Shown: in pieces, positions 10,640 to 21,929 of the stretch | How the letters are laid out: the number at the start of each line of letters is the position of its first letter | Numbering within the stretch: the first letter of the stretch is position 1 | Source of the DNA: Circinella umbellata | Lineage: Eukaryota; Mucoromycota; Mucoromycetes; Mucorales; Lichtheimiaceae | Direction: 5' to 3' | NCBI GenBank assembly: GCA_025093555.1 | Contig: JAIWNF010000008.1 | Span: forward strand, 124,001-188,000 | DNA: 64,000 nt | The notes under the pieces: generated by a model | The model's input: only the letters and a program-made list of their open reading frames with translations | The model's database searches: none | What the model was told of the DNA's origin: nothing | Translations under genes and position numbers: made by a program

Positions 10640-11465
10640 ACTATAAAACGTAGTTTGAGCGCTCAATACAGGGTCAACCAGCTAAAATCCTTGTTCCGAG
10701 CCGCAGTGGCGTGCATATATCATTCCTTGGTGCTATCACTGCGAATCTCTCATTGAGAAAGCCACAACCGGTAGTTGGATCCAAGAAGAAGCGTAAACTT
10801 AACGAAGGCGAGCAACAGATTACTGGCAAGATTGGTTTAGTACAAGGATAGTTTATTTTGTTCAGTTTTCATTTGGAGACTGTGAGTGATATTTTGGGTA
10901 GAAACAGCATGCCCAGGAAAACGCTATTAATGGACAATGCAAGCATATATTATATCAACAATGCTAAAGAATAAGTGGAAAGTCATGGGATTCAAACTGT
11001 TTTATCTACCTCCTTACTCGCCTATTTAAATCCTATATATTGAATAGATCTGGTCTAAATTGGAGGCACGTGCCGACCAGGAACTTTTACCAAAAGATCA
11101 TTCTTTAACTACACGCATTTTGAACTCTGCTTATAATGTTACTCCCAATGACTGTAAAGAATGGATTAGGCACTGTATGTCCTTCTTCTCTTGATGTCTT
11201 AATAATGAACAAATGTTATAGTTTTTCCAGAAGTTTTATAAACATTTCTTTTTTGCCAAGTTGATGTTTCCTTATTGTCAAATCATAATTCTTTCTGTAT
11301 CAACTCGAAAATTCAAAATTACAAATTGAAAAAAAAAATGCACCGTCAAGTAAAAACCATCACCTCCCAACCCGATTTGATCACACGCCCAATGAAAAAA
11401 CCCACTGCCAACTCAAAATTAGCACAACTGCCAAACTGAAAATGTCAACTTTGCTAACCATTAGG
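10640..11465 (+). mobile_element. Decayed Tc1/mariner-type DNA transposon, copy 2
   Basis: Inverted relative to copy 1. It starts inside the transposase gene (homology to copy 1 begins near AAAACGTA at about 10649) and runs through the 3' end to TAACCATTAGGAAAA near 11469. The N-terminal transposase part and 5' terminus are missing. By eye the two copies are close over about 800 bases, with scattered substitutions and short indels. Confidence 0.8.
10680..11194 (+). pseudogene. Tc1/mariner transposase pseudogene, copy 2
   Basis: Contains the block KTLLMDNASIYYINNAKE with the second catalytic aspartate, followed at once by a stop, and a degraded LNPI motif. The C-terminal part (KDHSLTTRILNSAYNVTPND ... 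WIRHC) ends at a TGA at 11192-11194. It shares with copy 1 the extra ATAT and the TAG around the third catalytic residue (sequence CCTATATATTGAATAGATCTGG). Confidence 0.8.
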
Positions 11466-11660
11466 AAAAATTTTGTAGACAAGATGTAAAAAAAAGATAG
11501 AGAGAGTTTTATAACGTGAAAAAAATAAAATGAAAGGAAAACAAATAACTAGTATATGAACTTTATGTATAATTATATATAATAATATTAAATGGTATGA
11601 GAGGGAATGATTGAAGAAAAAGCAAAAATATACTACTCTGTACAAACAATTGAATGGGAA

Positions 11661-13731
11661 CTACCACTTAGTAGCAAGAGGATTTTCCAAGTTCTGCGTG
11701 ACGGCATGATATTGTGTCCGTAACAACGTGTGTGCTCGTTCTGATGCAGGATCACCGATCCATTCACTAGTTCAAGGTTAAAAGAAAACAAAAAAAGATA
11801 TTTATTTAGAACGACATCTTTCTTTAAAGAAAGAAAAAAAAAGAAAAATATAGTAAGCTTACTTGTATATTTCTTTGAGAACTTCATTTTCTTCAGGAGA
11901 AACACCAGGTACAGTTTGGTATACACTTTCCACTCGACTAACCCAATCTTTTGCACTCATTACTTCTTCTGAATTAGGATTGAGAAGTTGTCCACCACCA
12001 TTGACACAACCTCCTGGACATGCCATCACTTCTACATAATGGTAAGAACATTTGCCAGATTTAACCTTACGTACGATATTTTGAATATTTCGGAATCCAA
12101 ATGCAGTGGCAAATCGTAAAAGTATCCGTCCATCATCTCCTTGTAAAAAGTATTCTCGAACATCAGCATTTTTTCCAGTCTTCACAATAACACGAGCATT
12201 ATTAGAGGATTCAGAAGAAGGATCAGCTGGTACATCATGAATATTAAATAATTCCCGTGCAGCTGTACGCAAGATATATTCAAGATAACCACCGGATGAG
12301 GAACCTGCCGTACCGAAAGCCATTTGCATTTCTGAATTAGTCACAGTTTTATTGAACCTAAATCATATATAGATATTGTTATAAGTAATCTATATTGCTC
12401 ATATGTCTTAGACGCACAATTAAACAATGGTTGCTTACATGTCATCGATATCTGCTTCAGGAAGTTGCTCAAACTGTAAATTTTGTTCGCCAAACATTTT
12501 CTCAATTTCACCTGTAGTTAAGACACAATCCACTTCACGAGTATTAAATTGTTCCAAAAAGAAATCAGGTCGACTCGCTTCCAATTTCTTATCATAACAT
12601 GGCATCACTGACACATGATAGATTGCATTTGGTCTACAAATATATATAAGTAAACTATATTGTCTACTTCACTTTTCCCTCCTTTTCTCCTTAAAATAAA
12701 AGTTAACTTACGATGTATTTGTTTTTGTTGCCAAGTAATCTTTTACCAACGTCCCCATCATTTGTTGAGGAGATTTAGCAGCACTGATATGAGGAATAAT
12801 ATGACCATGTGTTTTTTCAGCATAACAAACCCATCCAGGACAAGAAGACGCTAACATGGGCATATCTTCCTGAGTTGATGATTCTTCTCCATCCTCATTT
12901 TTAGCAGCAGCAGCTCTTCTTCGTGCTCTTGGACGACGTTTTCCATCTTCTGCTTCTTGCTGCTTTTCTATATCTTGTTGTTGTAATGCCGCTTCCATTT
13001 TATCTCCACCATTTGCCATATACCGACGGAATCGTTCCACAAACTCCCTTGCTGACTCAACAAGGGATAAATCTCTCGAAAATGATGTATCAAATACATG
13101 ATGAGCACCCAAGTGATGTTTAAAGAAATAAACGAGACGTTTATGTACTTGAAGTGGTTCCATATTGTACTTTGCTGCTAAAGAAGCTCTAGACTGAGGA
13201 CTGATGGATATAACAATTGTGCGATGTTGACTTGGATCGTTTTGTTCAATCGCTAATCGATTGGTTTTAAGGATTTCATAAAGCTCTTCTTGGGATTGCA
13301 TGGTGATCAATACACTTTCAGCCGAAGTAACGCAACCACTAGGGAGGATAATAATAATAATAATAATAATTATTTGTGTGAGCAAAAAGAAGGATCGGGA
13401 TTAAACTGTCGTTATGTTGTTGTATTCGTTACCTGCATGCCAAACAGTCATTTAAAGTGATGGAAGCCTTTTCAAGTTTTGATTCACCTCCGTCTTTTGA
13501 GATTTCATAATAATCGCCTTCATGATCAACTTTGATCTCTGTCTATATTATATGAAACAATAATTTGATTACTAATAATGTTTTTTTTTCTCTAACAGAT
13601 AGATCTATATGTATATTACTTACAGGTCCTTGGTCTTCACTCTTTTCAATTTCGACAGGTTTTATACAAGCCTGTGAAGGAGCAATGTAATCGTTAAGAT
13701 CAGTAAGAACAAGTGCTGAAGAGAATGCCAT
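11661..13731 (-). CDS. NAR1: NAR1, cytosolic Fe-S cluster assembly factor (iron-hydrogenase-like)
   Basis: Member of the cytosolic iron-sulfur assembly (CIA) pathway, which passes Fe-S clusters from the scaffold to the targeting complex and carries two [4Fe-4S] clusters itself. Exons in transcript order: 13624-13731, 13433-13542, 12712-13338, 12439-12633, 11863-12357, 11661-11766; about 546 residues. Seen directly: Cys22 in [10 protein letters not shown] and the [12 protein letters not shown] block (Cys69, 72, 75) for the N-terminal cluster; then [20 protein letters not shown] and [13 protein letters not shown] supplying the H-cluster-type ligands; and the C-terminal tryptophan (NPLATKW) typical of NAR1. 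A charged, low-complexity insertion ([18 protein letters not shown], near 13000-12880) interrupts the middle. TAF9 lies 243 bases upstream on the same strand. Confidence 0.95.
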
Positions 13732-13974
13732 AATAGAAAAAAAAATGAAACAAAAAGAAACTAGTTGAGATTTGTCAGAACTGATAGAAAATGCCTTTAT
13801 ATAAGTAGATCGGAGATGATCCATCTTTCCCGAAGAATAATTGGGTTTTAAGCTTTTTAATAATAAAGGATTGATAACAATGGGTGCTTTTGTTGTTAGG
13901 GGATAAAGTTATATAAAGTAATATATACAAACAAATTTTCTTTTTTCTCTTCTCATCTCTCTTCCTATCTCTCT

Positions 13975-14875
13975 TCAAAAGTCATAATCATCATCTTCCA
14001 TTGCCTCTCTAGTTCTTTTCGCTCCCGTATCTCCTTGTGATGATAGTGAAGGTGGTTCCAATGAATTACTGGCTGCTGGTGTTGTTTGCATTGGTGTTCC
14101 GGTATCTACCGGTGATTGTGTTTGCATTGGATCAGAAGCTGTAGATGATTGTTGTTCAATAATAGGTGGTGGTGGTGGAGGAGCCTAGATATATATATAT
14201 AATACACATTAATTAATTAATTTATAAGAGATCCTTTTACCTCACTTTATCATTATTTGCACTATTTACTATAGAATACTTACATCAGGGACAATGGAAA
14301 AGTTTAAGCCAGTCAAGCAATGTTTTTCAGCAGGAAGACGAACACCATATTTTTCTGGGATTAATGGTAATGGTGTTTTATTCTTTTCTTCAGCAAGTTC
14401 AAGTAATAACTATAAAAAAAAACAGTTGGATTTTGTTAGTCTTCTTATTCTTCTTTTCCCAAATATAATAGCAATATATGTATATATTATACCTCTTTTG
14501 GTGGTGGATTTGTGAAAGAATGATTTACTCGACCTTGAATGGCAAGTTGTATATCGTCTAAATCTAAATCGTTCTTATTGGCATGTTCAGCATAAATTAA
14601 CGCGTCTTGTAATACATCTGTCGTATAACCTATTACATTTTCCAGTAATATTATTTACTTTTTTAGTTATACATGTCGTATGTGGATAAAAGAAAAAAAA
14701 ATCTGGATGTCCTTTTTTATAATAGTTATTATTTCTTACGATGAGCAAATTCGAGTAATTGTGGTACAACTCTTGGATCGTAATTTTCCACGCCCAATGA
14801 TTGAAGTATTAAAGAAACTATTCGTGCATCGCGTGGTTGTGCTTGTTGTTTTTGGTACTTTGATTCAGCTGGCAT
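13975..14875 (-). CDS. TAF9: TAF9, TFIID/SAGA histone-fold subunit
   Basis: Subunit of TFIID and SAGA that pairs with TAF6 through an H3-like histone fold. Exons in transcript order: 14740-14875, 14493-14629, 14284-14409, 13975-14184; about 202 residues. The histone fold covers roughly residues 15-90: RIVSLILQSLGVENYDPRVV, then YTTDVLQDALIYAEHANK, then LDDIQLAIQGRVNHSFTNPP. The conserved region LPLIPEKYGVRLPAEKHCLT follows, typical of TAF9 beyond the fold. The C-terminal part is proline/serine/threonine-rich and ends in an acidic DDDYDF. The start is the only ATG in frame before the fold. The gene sits head-to-tail upstream of NAR1 on the same strand. Confidence 0.93.
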
Positions 14876-15829
14876 CGATGAATATAGTATGTGTATGTAT
14901 GTATAAAGAAAGAGGAAACAAGAAAAAAGAAAATTTCTGGGCTCAGCCAAAATTGTGCAATTTAATAATTCGGTAAGGCTAATAGTACTTTAAGCAGGAA
15001 TAACTTTGTTAAAATAAAAAAGAATGGGGGACAGTGAATTTGTATTTTTCTTTTTAAGCAAAGATCAAAAAATGAAGTTTGCATGATTAGTCCATCTAAT
15101 ATAGTTATCCCTAGTTACTTGGTTACCGTAACACCTTCGGTTATTCTCAGGGTTGATTATATTAATCTTTCTCACCCAACTCGTCTCTTTCAACAGTACT
15201 ACAAAATAGGCTATACGTATAATATGCTAATGTGAATAATAAAGTAACTACGGAAAGGGGGTGAAAATTGACAGAATATACGGAAGCAAGAAATATATAG
15301 AACATAGGTGCCAGCTAATTGTTAAACAGTGTCGTTACCTATAAGTTAAGACTTTTTTGGAAAGAAGTAAGCTTTGAAAAGTGAATTATTATGAAATATC
15401 TAGCTTTATGTTCAATGACATGGAATTATATAGAGATCAAGACATTTTCTAAATATTTTTTCTGTTTGGTATACAAAGTAGTGAAATAATAACACACAGT
15501 TCACTTTTACTAAATTGTTAAGAATTATTACAAGGTGATGATACTATATGGGTTTTTTTCTAATCTTTGTTGAAATATTTGAAGCAAAGACAAATAAGAG
15601 GAATCGTATTCGATCAACAACGTATACTTTTTTTTTGCGAGAGGGCGAGGGGAAAAACATTATTGTTAATGAACACTTTCTTTATGTGAATATCAAATTC
15701 AAAAAGGAATACAAGTTATATTTACAGCATCTAGTATGCGGTAAAAGTGAGCTCAGTGCAACATTCTTCGATGTATCCGATTAGGGAATCAAGTCTTGAA
15801 AAATCAACGAGCCAAAACAAGATCCTTCT
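14876..15829. other. Intergenic, TAF9 upstream region
   Basis: AT-rich and without a supported gene. A plus-strand open frame at 15548-15784 has no recognisable feature. The TAF9 promoter should lie in the first few hundred bases. Confidence 0.5.
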
Positions 15830-15965
15830 CGTTCGTACAATTTATATGGAAGATATGACAGATATAGAGAATGTAAAGACGTTTCCTTGTACTCATCAAT
15901 TTCGCAATAGTTGTATTTCTCGATGGAAATTGACTGTCCTTTCTGTCAAGATTCATATATATGAT
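15830..15965 (+). pseudogene. RING-finger relic with lost zinc ligands
   Basis: The frame reads VRTIYMEDMTDIENVKTF, then PCTHQFRNSCISRWK. After a one-base shift it reads DCPFCQDS. The pattern is that of a RING-H2 finger (CxIC ... C.H.F...C...W ... CPFC), but the first pair is R-T-I-Y instead of C-x-x-C. Each change is a single-base step from TGT. With the frameshift this is a dead fragment. Other exons of the ancestral gene were not found nearby. Confidence 0.6.
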
Positions 15966-17430
15966 GACAGTAATAGTGGTTTTGCTACTCTATTAATGGT
16001 GCTCACAAAAACATTTGAAAAATACGTTCTTTACATTATTTACGTATAATTGTGTCTTTTATTCTGTCTGGTTTTATAATCAATATAACTATCAATAATT
16101 TAATGTATATATTACGATTAGCAGTAAAATATATACTAGACTTAGATATCAGTAAACAAAATAATTTTAATATATAAACCTTTACATGTAGTATATTATA
16201 ATATTAATATATTGTATAGAAGTGATCGACAATTATGTAATAACAAATAAAGCTTTATGTTTTTTGAAAAAAGGTTACACCGTTTTACTAATCTATGGTG
16301 TTTTTTAAAGGTCAAGGAAGCGGTTCGGCCATACTGATATGCGAAAACTGTATAGTGTTTAATAATAAAGTTAATATAACCGCCTTTATTTTTATTTTTT
16401 TTCCCTCATAACTGAGGAGCTTAGAAACGCAAACGTAAGTTTTTAACCGCCTGCCAATGTCCTTTTTATTTTCCTAACCCAAAGTTTCTCTATATTTAAT
16501 AGTTGCTCTCAAGGTGCAAATTGATTCACAAAAAAAATGGGTAACCTTTTAAAATATATCTATTTTATGGTATATAAGATGAAGAGCTCTTAAATTACCC
16601 AATGAACGGGTGAACGCGTTTTCACTTGTTGACCGATTACAAATAATCTACAGCAACACCACTAAAAGTAATACCACTAATAATAACAGCAGATCGGCAG
16701 TAGTAATATGGACAAGAACTAAACTTCCTTCTCAAGTTGAATATAATGAAGGCATTATTCTGTTTTCACCAGGATAAAATCAACTTCGTGGTTATAAAAG
16801 TAGCGACAACAGAAGAGAACAGTAGCGATTTTCAAGCAGAAACAAGAAGAGGATGATAAACTTTTAGAACGTGAAGATAGACAAGACGTGCTCAAAATTA
16901 TGGGGCTCAATTTTTCGCGCACCTTGAGAGCAAATGGTGAAATATCTTATCGGTTATCAAACACGTTTGACAATTCATTTCGAATGTTTACAATGTAGAT
17001 ATTGGAAAAGTTGAATTTGAAAGAAAAGATAATATGATGGCTGCGGCATAAAATATAAATGTTCCCATTATGTACAATGGATGGAAGAAGAAAATACATC
17101 ATCAAGAAAACTTTCGATTCAACAGCCAATACCGTACGAGTAAACAAGTACCTTTATAATAACCCATCACCAATTATTGTATATTTACAGTTCAGTTCAA
17201 TCGGTTGATTTGAATGAAAAAGCAGAATAGGTATTAAAGTAGGTAGAGAAAAAGCGTTCAAGTATATATGATAATAAATGCAATCATGGTTTCCCAGATG
17301 CCAGAAAACTTTCATCTATATATCCCAATATTAGGGAATGATTAATGTCTAACTAATATATATCTAATATAAAAAATGTTTAACATTTCTACATAGCATA
17401 TTTATTCTGATATTCTATATCCAACCGTAT
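15966..17430. other. Gene desert
   Basis: AT-rich sequence without an intact gene on either strand. A stretch around 16680-16960 has slightly higher complexity and short coding-like runs (LPSQVEYNEGIILFSPG) that I could not assign. Confidence 0.4.
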
Positions 17431-17499
17431 GCTCAACAAATGCTATCGTTTATCCTTAGTATACCGCGGATAAGGATGATTATTAACAGCCTTATGGTT

Positions 17500-18330
17500 G
17501 ATCATAACACCGTAAGCAGAGTCTTACAACATTATATTCACGATTCGCAACGTAGATGTTGTGTATGCAGAAAACTTGCTGAATCAATTAACCACCTATG
17601 GCCAGAAAGCGATTTTCTTCACATTTTGATAGCTTTTTTGGACATGGGTATATAATAATGCTATTCAATACACAAAAAATATTGGAAACACCCGCAAAGA
17701 ATACTTTTTTACACGATCTCTTGGATACAGTTATTTCTAAGCTGCTGAAAAACTTTTTGCCCGTTTGTTAGAAAAAATCCAGTTACAGGATTCATTGGGT
17801 CGACCTGCCGATGTATATTGTCTTGAAAAACCTCGGTATTCATGCTACCACGACATCTTGAAACAGTGAAGGACTTTGTAAGAAATACATTGGTTGTTAA
17901 AATGCTGAAGGGATGTACATTTTACTTGTCAGTTCATGTGTAGCATAATGATATGTACTGCGATATATTGATTTGATTTGCTTGTGATATATAGAGGTAC
18001 TTAATAAAAAGAAAGCACATCTTCAACATCCCCATGTCAAAAGATGAACCCTTAAGTAGATTTGAAGAAGTTTTAACAAAAGGTTTTTAGAAATAGCGAT
18101 CAACCTCTGTCCTTGTATATATGAGTCCCAAACGACGCGGAAGTTTGGCATCAACGACAACCGATAATGAAGATGAAAACGAAGCTGAAGACGGATATAC
18201 CATGACAAATGACGGACAATTCATAACACATGACATGGCAAACTTCCTCCTTTACAGATATATTATTAACTAGTAACAGATATCCTTAAAAAACAATCCT
18301 TACCATTGTTTGAAGATATTTACACCCTAT
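17500..18330 (+). repeat. Unknown coding repeat, copy C
   Basis: Matches copy B in three blocks. The first is ATTCACGATTCGCAACGTAGATG... (17541 onwards, B 9162). The second is CATCTTGAAACAGTGAAGGACTTT (about 17850, B 9230). The third is the 3' tail CTTGTATATATGAGTCCCAAACGACGC (about 18110, B 9792) with TTTGGCATCAACGACAACC. Here the tail reads MSPKRRGSLASTTTDNEDEN without the stop present in B, giving a nuclear-localisation-like basic block plus an acidic run. Between the first two blocks lie about 240 bases with no counterpart in B. Homology continues to about 18330, past the site where B carries the LTR, and ends near the palindrome position. Confidence 0.7.
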
Positions 18331-21300
18331 GAAATTAATTGCATATATACATTTTTACATTATATATACTCTATGAATGGTTCAAACGAATGTGGGCAAA
18401 ACTTGAATTTTGCGTCCGATATACCCAAGAATAAACTAGATTTTACCACCCCAAGAAGAGTTGAATACTAGACCTTTATGTAAATGCTCTACGTCTCAAT
18501 ATAAATACCTCATTTTTTATTATAAATGTTTATTGGAGAAAAGGTCAAAGAAGACTTGGTTAAAACAGTTCTCTTCATCGATGTACATTTTTGCTTCAGA
18601 TGGTACTTTTTTATCATGTCCACATAATGTCAGATGTAAATAAAGATGAATGGAAAAAGCAAAGAGTAATATTTTCATAATCAGATCTTGTTTCTTTTTT
18701 TTTTAAAAAAAAAAGCATAAATGAATTAATCTACGCATAAATACGTATAATCCATTGTGTAGGTAATAGTTGTCTAGCACGTAGCTACTAATTAGCAGAG
18801 TAGACTTTATGACGATGAATTTTAATTGATCCGAAAAAGTGGCCAAGCTTTCTAGATAACTAAATACTCATAATAAATATATATGATCTACTTTTTAGAA
18901 ACATGGGTTATGTTGCCTATCATACGGGTTGAATTGATATAATGTCAAATCGAAAATGACCGAATGCCAAATTAAAAAAACATTGTAACCATTCTAACTT
19001 GCTAAGTTAAAACTCCTTTATCACCCAATGGAAATTAGTGTCACGCAGAGTATCTTAGTCAAAGATTGAGTTTGTCTTTGATCTGTGGGAATCTCTTTGT
19101 TTGCTGCACAATTTCTGCAAACCTAAAAGCCTGTAAATTGTATATTAGCAAATATATCTTGCTTTAAATATCATCTGTTATACACCATGTATTGGACTTT
19201 TTTTTCTCAAACTACTTCTTTCACTGATTCCGTATTCATCCGCTCTCAAATAATTTATTAGCTGAAAGGAAAAACAAGTTAGAACCATGTTCTAGAAATG
19301 AAATTTATCCCTGTATCTTAAAACCTGGATTAAAGGTTAGCTTATGAACATACACTCATCTAATTCAAAAAAAGTAAAAAAACGTGACAGTTTTTTCTAT
19401 TTTTGCTTATTACGACATTGTAAATAGAAAAAAAAGGAGATGTATTACTACTTGGATTAATCATCAATGTACGAGAAAAAGTTGTTTTATGCGTTAATTA
19501 AAGTTTGCTTCCTAAATGCTGAAGATCCCTATCGGAAGAAAAACTTAATCGGGCTTGTGATAATTACCTGGGTTTCTTTTTCTTTTTTTTTTCAAATCTC
19601 TTGCGCTTCACACCAGAGTTTGTTTTAATTTGATCTATAATTTGATAATGATAAGTTTTATGGGGTTTATCTTATTTTCCTGCTTGTAACGTGGTAGATT
19701 TCTTTCATCAACTAGTTATGATCGTCATCACGTGAACTTGGGGATGCCTTTTTGAATTGTTTTTTTATGTTATAATTAAGGGGATGAATAAGACTCCAAG
19801 TAATTAAAGCATGGTCTTTTCCATCAAATTTTTAGTTGTCAAGGCTATTGTAATAACCGTAACTCAAGTGCTTGAGTCATCAAACATGGTTAGAGCATGA
19901 TAGCTTATACCGTATAAGGAACATCCTTCTATAATAGTGCAATAATATTATATCATCACTCCCACGTTTTTCTATTTGTTATCTATCATAGTGATACGGA
20001 AAATATGAGTTTAGAAAAAAATACGTTTGTGGCATACAATCTTTGGTGTCAGTAAGCCTTTCTTTCTATGTCGTGTAGTATAACTCATTTTCTTGGTAGT
20101 ATCGTTCATCATATAATTGCTCCCTCTGTATAGATTTACATTTTATTGTTACAGATAAAAGAAAAGACCTAAAAATTAGCGTGATTATGGCTAAAAATCA
20201 ACAGTTGAGAATCAAAACGAAAAAAAATATTAATCTGAGTGTATTTTTTTTTCTTTGTACTTTTTTTTTTCTGGATGAGGAATCTAGATAAAAAAAATAC
20301 GTAAGTAAAATTGCCTTAACAAGCTGTGTGGCTTCAAATCCTTATTCTCTCTTTAAATTGTTATTAATTTTTACAAATATGAGGGTATAAGTATGATATA
20401 CATCATGCTCAACTTTTTTATAGATGCACGTTTTTGTCTTTGCCATATTAATATATTTGATATAGAATACCGGAAAGTATTATGTATATAATGGGAAGTG
20501 TCAGGAACCAACAGGGGGTTTTTCTTTTTAGGGAAAATAGCGAGTTGAGTTGGTTCGGGCAAAGGCATTTCTAACTCAGCAGAAAGCGAATTTTCACAAG
20601 GAAACACAGCATGAAAAGGCATTTTAGACTTAAGAATCTATTACCGAAAGCTTGCTAAGGAGAGAGGATGAGAGAGATGGGGGTACAGATTATAAACGCC
20701 ATTGACATGCTGATGGGTTCAGGTGACACAATGATGAATTGTTGTTATGACAATTGTATCAACCACAATATTTTCATATGTTCACGTTACAACCCGAGTC
20801 CTATTCTATGATTGGTGTGGCCCTTTTACTTCAGCAACAATAATAATTGAACCCGATTCGGCGCGCACATTTTTTTTTTTGATTCAAAATAATTTTTCCT
20901 CCTTCCGTTATGGAGCACATCACACCTAACAATTTATTTTTCCTCTATCTCCTCTCCTAAATAACATACATCTCGTTATAACAATAACAAGTTTATTAAT
21001 CATAATAATAACTAGGGGTTACAGATATTTAATTTTTCAAACATAATCCTCTTTTCTTCTCCGTTGGTCTGAAAAAAAAACTAAGGCAGTGTGGGGTATA
21101 CACGTATATTAGTAAATTCAAACTTCAACCTAAGACAATAATCTGGGAAGCCGGGAATGGCAGCCATAATTTTTTCCCGTCTATAGTCTATCCAAAATCG
21201 GCTTACGTACACATCTGGTATTGCACTTGCGACCATAAGTAAAGCATTTTATAGTTTCATTTTTTAATAACAACTTTATAATAATAGTGAGATGTTGGTA

Positions 21301-21929
21301 ATAGTAGGATGTAATGAATATTAACATCATATGAAAAATAACAACAGTAATAAAATGAAGGACTGTAAAGGTATAATATACTTGATATATTATAGTACAG
21401 TAATGATTTATATTATAGTCTGATTATTTCAGCATTATTTGTTGCTAAATATTATACACCTCAACATCTTAGGGATCTAGTATATTCAGGAAAAAAAAAT
21501 TAGGATGGGGGTTGAGTGAGGAAAAGTAGAGGGGAGGGTGAAGAATGGTGAGGGGGGGGTGGGATGAAAGCAAAACAGCGGTAATAAAATGATCCTTCCG
21601 ATTGCTCCGGATGATAGAAAACATACTGAAAACCAATGAATTTAATTGGATAACGCTTATTGATTAAGCAAACACGGTTCGACCCTGAGCTTGTGACCGG
21701 CGGAATCAATTTTACGAAAAAAGACATTTTTTTTTCGTTGTTGCTTAATCTTTTTTTTTTTTTAAGTTATCTTTTGTTTTTTATTGTTGTAGTTTGTCTC
21801 TCTTTTTTCTTTTTACCTTTTTTTTTTTTACTTGTTATCTAAATTATACACTCTCAATAACGAAGCAACAGCTATCAGAACCACCAAACTACCACAGTAA
21901 TAAAAATAAATTAGAATATCAACGGTGCC
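18331..21929. other. Gene desert upstream of the 21.9 kb gene
   Basis: AT-rich with homopolymer tracts and no supported gene. One minus-strand frame (20371-20622, MPFHAVFPCENSLSAELEMP...) begins after a pyrimidine-rich leader and could be a first exon, but nothing joins to it. The last 200 bases before 21929 are T-rich and then contain the probable 5' UTR and promoter of the next gene. Confidence 0.45.

Noticed and set aside
20371..20622. Minus-strand 83-codon frame starting MPFHAVFPCENSLSAE after a pyrimidine-rich leader
   Set aside because: It could be a first exon, but no downstream exon, domain or splice partner was found. Left as part of the desert.
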